The position numbers and the translations under genes were made by a program. The notes beneath the pieces were generated by a model, which saw only the letters and a list, made by a program, of their open reading frames with translations, was not told the origin of the DNA and did no database searches. Positions 52,360-60,919 of a stretch of DNA of 64,000 nt are shown here, piece after piece. The DNA is from JARDZU01 sp963730285 (GTDB lineage Bacteria > Actinomycetota > Acidimicrobiia > Spongiisociales > ZC4RG35): assembly GCA_963730285.1 (NCBI GenBank), contig CAVSQY010000008.1, positions 124,001 to 188,000 on the forward strand, given 5' to 3'. Position 1 is the stretch's first letter; every line of letters begins with the position of its first letter.

Positions 52360-52886
52360 GCCGTCGGCTGGGACTCGCCTTGCTGGCTGCGGTACCGAGT
52401 GATGATCTCATCCTGGAGGGCATCGATGACCGAGTGGAGCTGACGTCTCTGCACAGAAAGCTGGCTCTCGACCTCACGCAGCCGCTCGATGGCCTCCCCC
52501 ACCTCGTCGTCGGTCAGCTCAGGCAACTGGGTGAGCACGCCGTCTTCCATGATCTTGTCGATGAGACGCCTCCCGGTGGTGGTCGGGATTGGCGGCATGG
52601 TGTCTATGTGGCGGAGATTCGGCTCTTTCCCCAGGATCATCCCGGCCGCGAGAATCTCAGGCAGGGCGTCAAGCAATGATCGCTCTTCCTCCCCGCTCCT
52701 CCGGCGCATCTCGAAATTGAGGAGATCCATGCGCCCGTGCAAGAGCCTTCGGTAGTAGGAGATCTGGGATTCGACGTCTTCGGCGGTAACCCGCCTCTTC
52801 CTCAACTCGTCGAGATCGATGCCCTCGAGATCCTCTAGATACTCGGGCTCGAGGACGACGTCGATGCGGCGGCGGTTCTCTGTCAC
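52356..52886 (-). CDS. rsiG: RsiG-like c-di-GMP-binding anti-sigma factor
   Basis: From a GTG ten bases after the peptidase stop the product has about 176 residues, all helical. It carries two copies of the RsiG cyclic-di-GMP signature E-x3-S-x2-R-x3-[QH]-x3-D: ESQISYYRRLLHGRMD (residues 39-54) and ESQLSVQRRQLHSVID (140-155), in predicted helices. His replaces the usual Gln. RsiG binds sigma WhiG in the presence of c-di-GMP and holds it inactive. No whiG is in the window; the nearby SigB-type fusion is an alternative partner. Confidence 0.8.
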   Translation of the reverse strand: MTENRRRIDVVLEPEYLEDLEGIDLDELRKRRVTAEDVESQISYYRRLLHGRMDLLNFEMRRRSGEEERSLLDALPEILAAGMILGKEPNLRHIDTMPPIPTTTGRRLIDKIMEDGVLTQLPELTDDEVGEAIERLREVESQLSVQRRQLHSVIDALQDEIITRYRSQQGESQPTA

Positions 52887-52896
52887 CAGGAGCAGG

Positions 52897-53988
52897 TTAC
52901 TTGCACGCTGCGGCGAGAGTGGCGTAGGGCGGAACGGCCGACGACCCGCGGCCGCCGGGATGAATCTCGAAATGGAGATGGGGAGGCCCGCCCTTGGCGT
53001 TGCCGGTGTCGCCATTGAAGCCGATGGTCTGACCTTGGCTCACGCGAGCCCCGGAGGAGACGTTCCAGTCCGAAAGGTGGGCGTAGTAGTAGGCCACGCC
53101 ATTGCCGGCGGTGAGCCAAATGATCTTGCCACCCAATCCACCGTTCCTGATGGACACCGTCCCGCTCGCCACTGCGTACATGGGCTCCCCGTAAGCCGCC
53201 ATCAGGTCATTGCCCTTGTGCGTGCGGCCACCGGACCGCGGGTATCCCCACGAATCTATGAACGAGGTGCGCCCGCGTGTGAACGGGCAAATGAACGATC
53301 CCACTTGCAGGGAGCCGGCTGCCCTCTGTCGCGCACGCGCCTTTATCTCGGCCTGTTCCGCGTCGTACTTGGTGGTGAGATCCTTGCAACGCCCCGACAG
53401 CTTGGCATAGGCCGCCTGTTCTTCCTCCATCGCCGACTGCTGTTGGTCCATCGCATCCAGCTTGTCCGCCTGCACCTGCTCCAACTCGGTATGTGTCTCC
53501 TCGAGGTCACCCTGGAACCGGTTCAGCTCGCCGCGAGCTGCGATGAGCTCGTCTATGGAGGCCTGGCCACCAGTGGTGGCCGCGCTGAGGAATTCGGACG
53601 AGGTCATGAACTCGTCCACCGAGGAAGCCGACAGGATCACGCCCGGGTTGGAGAATCCTCCCCGCATGTACAACTCGACGGCCTGCTCCTCGATCTGCGC
53701 CTGCAATGCATCGAGCTCCTCGGAGTGGCTGGTGACCGAGCCTTCGACGGCCTGTTGTTTTCGCTCGACCTTGTCTACGTTCGCCACGGAGACCTCGTAG
53801 TTCTCCGCGGCCTGAGTAAAGCCGTCCTGAGCGGAACGGTATGCGTCGAGTTGGGCGCGCGAGTCGGCACAAGCCTCTTCAACTTGTGTTTTGGTCACAG
53901 CCTGGCCGGTGAGCGGGAAGAGTGGCACCAATAGCCCGATCAAAGTGACGAAGACCGCGACGCGTACCTGTTTTCTCGTGGCAGGCAT
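52897..53988 (-). CDS. Secreted M23 (LytM) peptidase with coiled-coil, EnvC-like
   Basis: The product has 363 residues. A signal peptide (VAVFVTLIGLLVPLFPLTGQA) is followed by about 190 residues of coiled coil. The LytM domain then shows zinc ligands in GGRTHKGNDLMA (H-x3-D) and HLHFEIHPGG (H-x-H). It cuts peptidoglycan cross-links or activates amidases at the cell surface. It precedes rsiG on the same strand. Confidence 0.92.
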   Translation of the reverse strand: MPATRKQVRVAVFVTLIGLLVPLFPLTGQAVTKTQVEEACADSRAQLDAYRSAQDGFTQAAENYEVSVANVDKVERKQQAVEGSVTSHSEELDALQAQIEEQAVELYMRGGFSNPGVILSASSVDEFMTSSEFLSAATTGGQASIDELIAARGELNRFQGDLEETHTELEQVQADKLDAMDQQQSAMEEEQAAYAKLSGRCKDLTTKYDAEQAEIKARARQRAAGSLQVGSFICPFTRGRTSFIDSWGYPRSGGRTHKGNDLMAAYGEPMYAVASGTVSIRNGGLGGKIIWLTAGNGVAYYYAHLSDWNVSSGARVSQGQTIGFNGDTGNAKGGPPHLHFEIHPGGRGSSAVPPYATLAAACK

Positions 53989-54069
53989 CGGGGGAAAGAG
54001 TAACCACTGCCCACGGTTTGCAGTAGTTCCTCGCTCGGTACAGGAATTCGAGCCGCCGTGGTTCGGAGG

Positions 54070-55068
54070 CTAGAAGACCATCACCACCAGGGGGTAGAGG
54101 AGCGCTGCGGCAAGGGCGACACCGTCGATGCAGACGAGCATGCCTGGAGAGCGCTCGGTCAGAGCCACCCGACCCAGACGCAACATCGAGGAGAGGCCAC
54201 GACCCGCGACGAGAGCGACTGCCAAGCCGATCCCAACCAGCAGGTAGTCCACCACGTCGAGATCCCAGAGCAGGGCGGCCCCGACCGCCCCGAGGATCGT
54301 CCCGATGGCGGTGACGGTGAACGGATCGACCAGGGGGAACGCAGGCATGCGCTCGGCGACGGCACCGAGAAGGATCCCGGTGATGACAGCTGCCAAGAAG
54401 ACGTCCACCGCCTGCGACTGAGGCGAGTGCGCCGAGCGCGAGAGCACCAGCGAGGCCGTGGCGAGACCTGCAAACAGGGACACCATCACAGTCGGGCTGA
54501 ACACATCCACTCGCCGATACTTGGGAAATGCCACGGCCCACCCGAAGCCAACAGCGACCGCCAACCCGACGGAAAGGGCGTAACCGGCGCCACCGAGCAC
54601 ATGGGCCGCCATGGCAGACATGGCAGCGCTGGCCACGACGGCCAAACCACCGAAGACCCGGCTTCTCGAGCTCATCACCGATTCGAGATCCACCGCCCAC
54701 ACCGCGGCCATGGCCACGAGGGTCGCAGCCCAGATCTCCTGACTCTGAAAATTCGCGAGGACGGCGAGTGCGGCCACAACCAGGGGAGCCAGACCCACCA
54801 GGTCGACTGCAGATATCGCCGCCACAGGTTGGCCTCCCCCGGAGACCGGCGGGATCAAGACCACCTCGTCCTCATCGCCCACCGAGTCCTCGAGGGACGC
54901 TGTCTCGCCGTTGATCCAGATGCGTGAGGACTCCACACCACGCCGGAAGTCCGGCCCGAACTTCTCCGCTGCGGCATCGATGATTCCGCCGACCGTGTCG
55001 GAAGAGACCTCGACACGCGAGGCGCCTGCGATCTCACGCAAATTGGCGAAGAGCCGAAGTTTGGCCAT
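54070..55068 (-). CDS. MoaD/ThiS-like ubiquitin-fold domain fused to a polytopic membrane domain
   Basis: From MAKLRLFANLREIAG the product has 332 residues. The first 80 are a complete MoaD domain (LRLFANLREIAGASRVEV, WINGETASLEDSVGDEDEVVLIPPVSGG). Its Gly-Gly, normally the activated C terminus, is followed directly by GQPVAAISAVD and eight or nine membrane helices. The last helices (SPGMLVCIDGVALAAALLYPLVV) faintly recall CdsA-type cytidylyltransferases, but the catalytic signature is absent. The fusion is one uninterrupted frame. Confidence 0.75.
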   Translation of the reverse strand: MAKLRLFANLREIAGASRVEVSSDTVGGIIDAAAEKFGPDFRRGVESSRIWINGETASLEDSVGDEDEVVLIPPVSGGGQPVAAISAVDLVGLAPLVVAALAVLANFQSQEIWAATLVAMAAVWAVDLESVMSSRSRVFGGLAVVASAAMSAMAAHVLGGAGYALSVGLAVAVGFGWAVAFPKYRRVDVFSPTVMVSLFAGLATASLVLSRSAHSPQSQAVDVFLAAVITGILLGAVAERMPAFPLVDPFTVTAIGTILGAVGAALLWDLDVVDYLLVGIGLAVALVAGRGLSSMLRLGRVALTERSPGMLVCIDGVALAAALLYPLVVMVF

Positions 55069-55134
55069 GAGCTCAGGGTAAAGCGTATCCACCCAGCTTC
55101 GCGGCTCTCCCCATTCTTGGTTTACGCTCGCCAC

Positions 55135-55554
55135 ATGTCGGATCGGGTGCTGGTGCCGGTCAACGTCCCGATGGTGGGTGATGAGAGGCACAAGAATTGG
55201 GCAAAGATCGTGGAATCGGTCGACAGCTCCAAGGCCTCCGGCTGGGCGTACGAAGGGCCGTTCGTTGCCACCGGCGGAATCCAGGACGTCCCGATGGGCG
55301 GCGTCCTCTTGGTCTATGGAGAGCGTGGGTCACGGTCCAACCCGCAGATAACGGCGCATGTCTATCTGATCAACGGCGACGGCACCATCAGCCTGGAGGC
55401 CGAAACGCGGGGCAAGGCGTGGGCAAGAACCCTGCGAGACCCGGTCGAGCGCTGTTTGGGCATGGACGCCGGACCGCCCGACTTGTCCCACTTGACCGAT
55501 CAGCTGCTCGCCGACGAGCTCCGATCTCGAGGATGGAAGGTGGAACAGGGATGA
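55135..55554 (+). CDS. Conserved-looking hypothetical protein
   Basis: From MSDRVLVPVNVP the product has 139 residues, soluble, with strand-rich segments (GGVLLVYGERGSRSNPQITAHVYLI) and a helical C terminus. I recognise no domain. Its stop overlaps the start of the quinone oxidoreductase by four bases, so the two are translationally coupled. Confidence 0.6.
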   Translation: MSDRVLVPVNVPMVGDERHKNWAKIVESVDSSKASGWAYEGPFVATGGIQDVPMGGVLLVYGERGSRSNPQITAHVYLINGDGTISLEAETRGKAWARTLRDPVERCLGMDAGPPDLSHLTDQLLADELRSRGWKVEQG

Positions 55555-56519
55555 AGGCGGTGGTGGTTTCCGAGCAAGGTGACCCGGACAACCTTGTGGT
55601 CGCCGAAGTCCCCGAGCCGAGCCCCGGTGCCGGGGATCTCCTTGTGGAAGTCGATGCCGCCGGGCTCAACTTCATCGACACCTACCAGCGGACCGGTCTC
55701 TATCAGATGGCTCTCCCTTTCACCCCGGGTCTCGAAGGCGCAGGGGTGGTGGTGGCGATCGGGAGTGGTGTTACCGACTTCACCATCGGTGACAAGGTCG
55801 GCTGGGTCAATGTCCTCGGCTCGTACGCGCAAAAGCACATCATCCCGGCCGACAAGGCGATACCCGTCCCCGACGGGCTCGACACCCGCCTGGTCGCAGC
55901 CGTCCTCCTTCAGGGCATCACGGCCCACTATCTGGCCACTGACACATATCCACTCTCTTCGGACGACCGGTGCCTGATACATGCGGGAGCGGGTGGTGTC
56001 GGCCTCCTTCTCACCCAGATCGCAAAGATTCGCGGGGCAGAGGTGTTCACCACCGTCGGCACCGATGAAAAGGCCCAACTCAGTCAGGACGCTGGGTCGG
56101 ATCACGTCATCATCTACACAAAGACCAGTTTTGGTGACGAGGTCGAGAGCATCGCCGGTCCCAAACCGTTGAATGTGGTCTACGACGGCGTCGGGGCCGA
56201 CACCTTCCTCGAGGGGCTCGACCTGCTCACGCCCCGAGGGATGATGGTGACGTTTGGCAACGCATCGGGACCGGTCCCCGAGATCTCACCGCTGCTCCTC
56301 TCTCAGAAGGGATCGCTCTTCCTCACGAGACCGACGATGGCTCACTACATGAGGACGAGAGACGAGCTGCTGGCCCGCACTTCCCAGTTGTTTCATTGGA
56401 TCGAAGCCGGCCAGCTGAATGTGCGGATTGGAGCAGAGTTTCCGTTGGAGGAGGCCGCCGGGGCACATCGGGCATTGGAGGGACGCAAGACCACGGGCAA
56501 GGTTCTGATCCGGCCCTGA
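55551..56519 (+). CDS. NADPH:quinone oxidoreductase (MDR family, zinc-free)
   Basis: The product has 322 residues. The GroES-like domain starts MKAVVVSEQGDPD. AAGLNFIDTYQRTGLYQM matches QOR, and the Rossmann fold shows LIHAGAGGVGLLLTQIAKIRGA. The zinc-binding cysteines of alcohol dehydrogenases are absent, as in QOR. It reduces quinones or enones with NADPH. Confidence 0.92.
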   Translation: MKAVVVSEQGDPDNLVVAEVPEPSPGAGDLLVEVDAAGLNFIDTYQRTGLYQMALPFTPGLEGAGVVVAIGSGVTDFTIGDKVGWVNVLGSYAQKHIIPADKAIPVPDGLDTRLVAAVLLQGITAHYLATDTYPLSSDDRCLIHAGAGGVGLLLTQIAKIRGAEVFTTVGTDEKAQLSQDAGSDHVIIYTKTSFGDEVESIAGPKPLNVVYDGVGADTFLEGLDLLTPRGMMVTFGNASGPVPEISPLLLSQKGSLFLTRPTMAHYMRTRDELLARTSQLFHWIEAGQLNVRIGAEFPLEEAAGAHRALEGRKTTGKVLIRP

Positions 56520-56556
56520 GCGTCTGGGACGCCGCGCGCCCCGACGGCACACTCAC

Positions 56557-57063
56557 TCAGATGAATATCGTCTGCGCACCATCCGAGATCTCCATGAAGT
56601 CAGATGCGCTGATGATCCCCTCGACACGGTCATACAGTTGTTCCTCATCAATGTGCATCATGTCTGCCGACATGCGGCACGCCCAGAGATGACCGCCGGC
56701 GTCGGTGATCAACTCGAGGAACTCGGGGACGTCCGGGATGTCGATCCCTTCGATCTGCTTCTTCATCATGTGGGTGGCAAAAGCCGTCATCCCCGGCAGG
56801 CCCATCAGCATGGGCGGCATGTGCGTTGCAGGGTTGCCCACAGGAGTGAACTTGAGATGCCCCATCGTCTCCTTGTTGATCATGTCGAATCCCCAGAAGG
56901 TGAAGAAGAGATGTGTCTCGATCCCCTCGCCCAGAGCGGCGTTGGCCAACACCAATCCGGGGTAGGCCATATCCAGTGAGCCCTTGGAGCAGATGATCGC
57001 CAGCTTTCGACCTTCGGCGTCGTCGTCGAAGACCGGCACCGGGGCTTCCATTGTCGTTGTCAT
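56557..57063 (-). CDS. DsrE2-like (DsrE/DsrF/DrsH family) protein
   Basis: From an ATG preceded by AAAGGG the product has 168 residues. KLAIICSKGSLDMAYPGLVLANAALGEGIETHLFFTFWGFDMI matches the family, including the CSKG cysteine; a second conserved region is WACRMSADMMHI. DsrE2 proteins take part in cytoplasmic sulfur transfer. It is in line with DsrC/TusE, DUF1641 and SQR-like genes. Confidence 0.88.
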   Translation of the reverse strand: MTTTMEAPVPVFDDDAEGRKLAIICSKGSLDMAYPGLVLANAALGEGIETHLFFTFWGFDMINKETMGHLKFTPVGNPATHMPPMLMGLPGMTAFATHMMKKQIEGIDIPDVPEFLELITDAGGHLWACRMSADMMHIDEEQLYDRVEGIISASDFMEISDGAQTIFI

Positions 57064-57078
57064 GTCCAACACCCTTTC

Positions 57079-57393
57079 TCAGACGCAGCCGGCCGGCTTG
57101 GGCAGACCTGCGATGTATGCCATCTTCTTGGCGGGTTTCTTGGGAAACAGCTGGAACAGATCCTTGGTGGGGATCTCCGCGTTGGTGCTCACCCGACGCA
57201 ACGTCGGTGTCTCGCCTTCGGTCTTGAAGTCGTCACGCAGATAGCGAATCGCCTTCCAGTGGGCGTCAGTCAGATCGATGCCGATGTTGGCCGCCATAGA
57301 TTTGGCCAGGTCCTCGTCCCATTCGTCGTATTCGGTCATGAAGCCCTCTTCATCAACATGCACGTCATGACCTGCGATTGTGGCCAGGCTCAT
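57079..57393 (-). CDS. DsrC/TusE-family sulfur carrier
   Basis: From MSLATIAGHDVHV the product has 104 residues. The C-terminal arm ends IAGLPKPAGCV with the conserved penultimate cysteine. The second cysteine of true DsrC, normally in A-C-K-I-A-G, is replaced (MAYIAG), so it cannot form the intramolecular disulfide and is more TusE-like. It overlaps DUF1641 by four bases. Confidence 0.88.
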   Translation of the reverse strand: MSLATIAGHDVHVDEEGFMTEYDEWDEDLAKSMAANIGIDLTDAHWKAIRYLRDDFKTEGETPTLRRVSTNAEIPTKDLFQLFPKKPAKKMAYIAGLPKPAGCV

Positions 57394-57923
57394 TGCCAGG
57401 CCTCCTTTCTCGAGCTGGTGTCTTCCAAAATCTGTCCCATCGATTGCAGGCCTGCGAGCAAGCGGGCAAGTCCACGCCGGGCATCCGGCTTTCGTATCTG
57501 CCACAACAGCGCAAAGAGCCCGGGCGGATCCAGAATCACCTCATCCTGAACCTGAACGTTGTGGAAGGTGGACTGGAGCATTTGCATGACCTCGGGCTGG
57601 GTCATCTCCTTGATCGTTTGCAGGATCAGGACGATGTTGTCGCCCAGGGCCTCCACATCCTCACTGGTGAAGGACGTGACCACGCGATCGACCACGCCCA
57701 TTCCGCTCTGGGCGAAATCGATGTAGCCCTTCGTTTCAGCCGCTCCGAGGAGGCTGGTCATGGTCTCCATGCCCTGGCGCGCAATCGGGCTGAGATCCGC
57801 AGCGAGGTCCGAGACGGACTCTCGAGCAAGATCACGGGATCTTGCCTCGTCGACCAGAAACCTCATCTGCTCCTCGATCTCCGCAAGCCGATCCTCCACA
57901 GACAATGTGGCGAGATCGGTCAT
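57390..57923 (-). CDS. DUF1641-domain protein
   Basis: The product has 177 mostly helical residues. The DUF1641 core is around AAETKGYIDFAQSGMGVVDRVVTSFTSEDVEALGDNIVLILQTIKEMTQPEVMQML. This domain is regularly encoded beside sulfide:quinone oxidoreductase-like flavoproteins. It overlaps the SQR-like stop by four bases. Confidence 0.85.
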   Translation of the reverse strand: MTDLATLSVEDRLAEIEEQMRFLVDEARSRDLARESVSDLAADLSPIARQGMETMTSLLGAAETKGYIDFAQSGMGVVDRVVTSFTSEDVEALGDNIVLILQTIKEMTQPEVMQMLQSTFHNVQVQDEVILDPPGLFALLWQIRKPDARRGLARLLAGLQSMGQILEDTSSRKEAWQ

Positions 57924-59159
57924 GGCGTCACCTCCTTCTTCCCTGCCATCGACATCAGAGCCGGTATGGGAAGCTCACGCCCAGGGAGCAGCGCGTTCCA
58001 ATAGACCCATTTGAACATCAGTTTTCCGAAGTGGTTGATCTCGGTCTCCTCCAACAAGGAGAAGGGGCCAACTCCGGGCAATGGGTACTTCCCCGGGAGC
58101 GGCTGCGTCTCGTAGTTGAAATCGATCATCATCCCCTTGCCATCGCCCGACTCGATGAAGCAGTTGGAGTGGCCATCGAAGGCATGGCTCATCTCCTCAC
58201 CCCGAATGAACTGGAGGAAGTTCTCGGTGAAGATCTCCACCGCGAAGTGGGCCACGGAGCCGGCCTTCGAAGTCGGGAGGTCAGCCGCATCGCCGATCGC
58301 GAACACGTTTTCCCATTTCGGCGACTGGAAGGTCCCATGGTCCACGGGCACGTAGTTCAACTCGTTGCCCATGCCACTGCGGGCAATGAAGTCGGCACCC
58401 ATGTTGAGCGGGATCGTGACCAACAGGTCGAACGGGATTACCCGCTCGTCATAGGACACGATCGACTTGGCCTCGTTGTCGACCGACTCGATGTAGAAAT
58501 CCGCTTCGAGCGCGATCTTGCGGCTCTCCAGCATCCCCCCGAGCATCTGGGACGCAACCGGCTTGGTGAACGCGCCGTCCAATGGAGTGACGTAGGTGAT
58601 CTCCACCCGGTCCCGCATGCCTTTGTCTTTGAAGTAGCTGTCCGCGAGGAAAGTGAATTCGAGGGGGGCCACCGGGCACTTGATGGGCATCTCGGTGATG
58701 TGGACCACGAGACGCCCGCCATCCCATGTGCGCAGCTTCTCGGCCAAAGCGTTGGCGCCCTCGTATGTGTAGAAGTCGAAGACGCTCTTGCGCCACTCCT
58801 CGCCATTCATCCCGGCCGTCTCATCCGGTCTCGGTGTCGTGCCTGTGGCGATGACAAGGATGTCGTAGCCGATTTCGGTTCCGTCGGCGAGGACGACGCG
58901 ATTGTCGTCCGGATAGACCCGGTCGATCTCGCCGATCATCAAATCCACACCCTCGGGGATGAACCTCTCTTTTGACTTGACGATCTGATCCGGCTGGTAC
59001 ATGCCGAAAGGTATGAACAAGTAGCCCGGCTGGTAGTAGTGGATTGGCTCCTGATCGATGACGACAACTTCCCACTCGTCTCTCGACAAGTCGTGGGCGG
59101 AGCTTGTTGACCATCGTCGTCCCGGCTGTGCCCGAACCGAGCACCACCAGACGTTTCAT
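57920..59159 (-). pseudogene. SQR-like FAD oxidoreductase with a one-base frameshift near the N terminus
   Basis: An excellent ribosome site (aaaggagatcta) precedes ATG 59159, which opens MKRLVVLGSGTAGTTMVNK, the FAD Rossmann motif. After about 23 codons this frame leaves the family. The +1 frame continues with SRDEWEVVVIDQEPIHYYQPGYLF through to IPALMSMAGKKEVTP. One extra base at about 59090 explains it exactly. The remainder is intact: ILVIATGTTPRPDE, IKCPVAPLEF with a cysteine, and FAIGDAADLPTSKAG. Corrected length is about 413 residues. Expected role: sulfide or thiol oxidation to the quinone pool. Confidence 0.8.
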
Positions 59160-59290
59160 TAGATCTCCTTTGGCCCGTGCAAGCCTTTGGCCTGCGTCAC
59201 AATTGAATCGTCGGGCGGGGAGACAGCGCCAACAAGGGCACGACGGCCACAACAAGTGGGACTTAAGTCACCATTGGTGTGCGGGCTTTC

Positions 59291-60269
59291 TCAGGGGGCC
59301 ATCGAGCGGATGGCCTCGGCGACGGTGTCGGGCGCGTCGAGATGAGCCTTCCAGGCGTCGGCAACCACCTCGAACTGAGCGTCCGGGATCGCCTTTTGGA
59401 CCTTGTCTACGGATTGACGGGGAACGTCGCCCGATTGACTCCAGAGGTAGTAGGTGGGAGCCGTGATCTCATTGAGCTTGGAGGGGACCAGGGAGGCTCT
59501 GGGCGTGCGGCGAAAAGCCCGAAGCGAGTCGGTCGTGTCGACAATCGAACTCTGCCAAGTCCCGAGCCTGCACTTGCGTGGCGGTTGGGCACCACCCTCC
59601 CTCATCACCGCAATTCGGGGCCCAGCGCGACGCCCCGAGATTGCCGCCCGAATCGAATGTGAATGTGGCTGCCCGACCCAGCCAGGGAAGCTTCTCGGCG
59701 AACTCGGCCCATCCGTCATCTCGATAGAAATCCACGTCAACCATCACCAACGCCGCCACCTGATCGGGGTACGTCACAGCCATCTCGGCCGCGACCCCTC
59801 CGCCCAGGCCGACACCCGCGATGACCGCAGGCTGGTCGAACGTTTGCGCCAGGAGACCGGACATGATCTCTGCCATCGCTGCCACCGTGTGCGGCGGTCC
59901 CTCGTCAGGGAATCTCTGGCTGAGGCCGAAGCCAGGGAGATCGACTCGGGCGATGTCGAAGTCGTCGTTCAGCCGCGCGGCCACGGAGTCCCATAGGGCT
60001 CCCCCGGCAACGTCGAAGTCATGCAGGAGAACCAGGGGCACGGTGCCCTCACCTTCCCTGACCACGTTCAACTCGATCCCATCGACTTCGACGATGGATC
60101 CGAGCTCGAGTTGGGAGATGGTCGTGTCCTCGATCAACTCGAGACGCTGCTGGGTCACTGCCGAGTAGATCACAGTGCCGGCAATGACTACCAACAGGAC
60201 CAGACCGAAGATGCGGAGCACGACGCCGCCGGGTTTCTCCTCTTTCGGCGGCGGCCTCAGCCCGCTCAC
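59291..60269 (-). pseudogene. Alpha/beta-hydrolase-fold protein with frameshift and no nucleophile
   Basis: A GTG overlapping the lutC stop opens a protein with one N-terminal helix (VVLRIFGLVLLVVIAG) and a hydrolase fold (VPLVLLHDFDVAG, FDIARVDLPGFGLS). The nucleophile elbow reads GVGLGGG, so the expected Ser of G-x-S-x-G is Gly. Near 59565 the frame leaves at VQARD and the +1 frame carries the C-terminal part (SLRAFRRTP, PTYYLWSQSGDVPR, DAWKAHLDAPDTV with the His). Like the SQR-like gene, the shift equals one extra base. Confidence 0.7.
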
Positions 60270-60919
60270 TTGAACATCACGATGTGGACATTTCTCGGCC
60301 CATGTACACCCAGGTTCAGTTGCAGCTCTATGTCTCCGGTCCGGCTGGGACCGGTGACGACCACCAGATTGGCGGTCGACCGGACCGAATCTGGGTTTTT
60401 CGATGCCCAGTGACTCAATGTGCGGGTGATCAACGCCGAATCGAGTATCACCAAATGGGTATCGGGGATCAGACTCGCCATCCGGGGCCGCCCCGGCCCA
60501 TGGCTCATGACCACCGAGCCCGACTCCGCCAGACCGGCATCGGCGCCCGTGACCCCCAGGGCCAGGCGGGCGTATCCGATCTGATGCTCGAGACGGCCCT
60601 CGGGCGACACGAGATGGTCGACCCGCTCCCAGCCGGCTGTCCCAAGCGCCGAGGTGACACCCGGCACGGGAAGCTGGTCCCAAGCCATGAAGCTCCTTGA
60701 CTCGGTCGAGGCGAGGATGTCGGTGACGACGCCGGGGACCAGGTGGCGGGCCACCGGACCGTGAACCCGGGCATCAACCGATTCCGCCCTGGACCTGAAC
60801 AACTCGACCAGGTCGACGGACTCCATCTGGGGGAGGAATTCGAGGATCGGTGCCGGCAAGGGAAGACGTGTAGAGGTCAACGCCATCGAAACTCGCCCGA
60901 TAAAGGTGTCACGATCCAC
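60266..60919 (-). CDS. lutC: LUD-domain protein LutC-like (lactate utilisation)
   Basis: From a GTG overlapping the lutB stop the product has 217 residues. LUD motifs are GVTGADAGLAESGSVVMSHGPGRPRMASLIPDTHLVILDSALI and TGPSRTGDIELQLNLGVHGPRNVHIVM. It is a subunit of the LutABC L-lactate oxidase complex. Confidence 0.88.
   Translation of the reverse strand: MDRDTFIGRVSMALTSTRLPLPAPILEFLPQMESVDLVELFRSRAESVDARVHGPVARHLVPGVVTDILASTESRSFMAWDQLPVPGVTSALGTAGWERVDHLVSPEGRLEHQIGYARLALGVTGADAGLAESGSVVMSHGPGRPRMASLIPDTHLVILDSALITRTLSHWASKNPDSVRSTANLVVVTGPSRTGDIELQLNLGVHGPRNVHIVMFK

Noticed and set aside
54070..55068. Calling the membrane half of the MoaD fusion a CdsA phosphatidate cytidylyltransferase
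   Set aside because: Only the last helices resemble CdsA, and the conserved catalytic signature is missing.
59080..59100. Programmed frameshift in the SQR-like gene
   Set aside because: No slippery heptamer or strong downstream structure is visible at the shift, so recoding is not supported beyond being possible.
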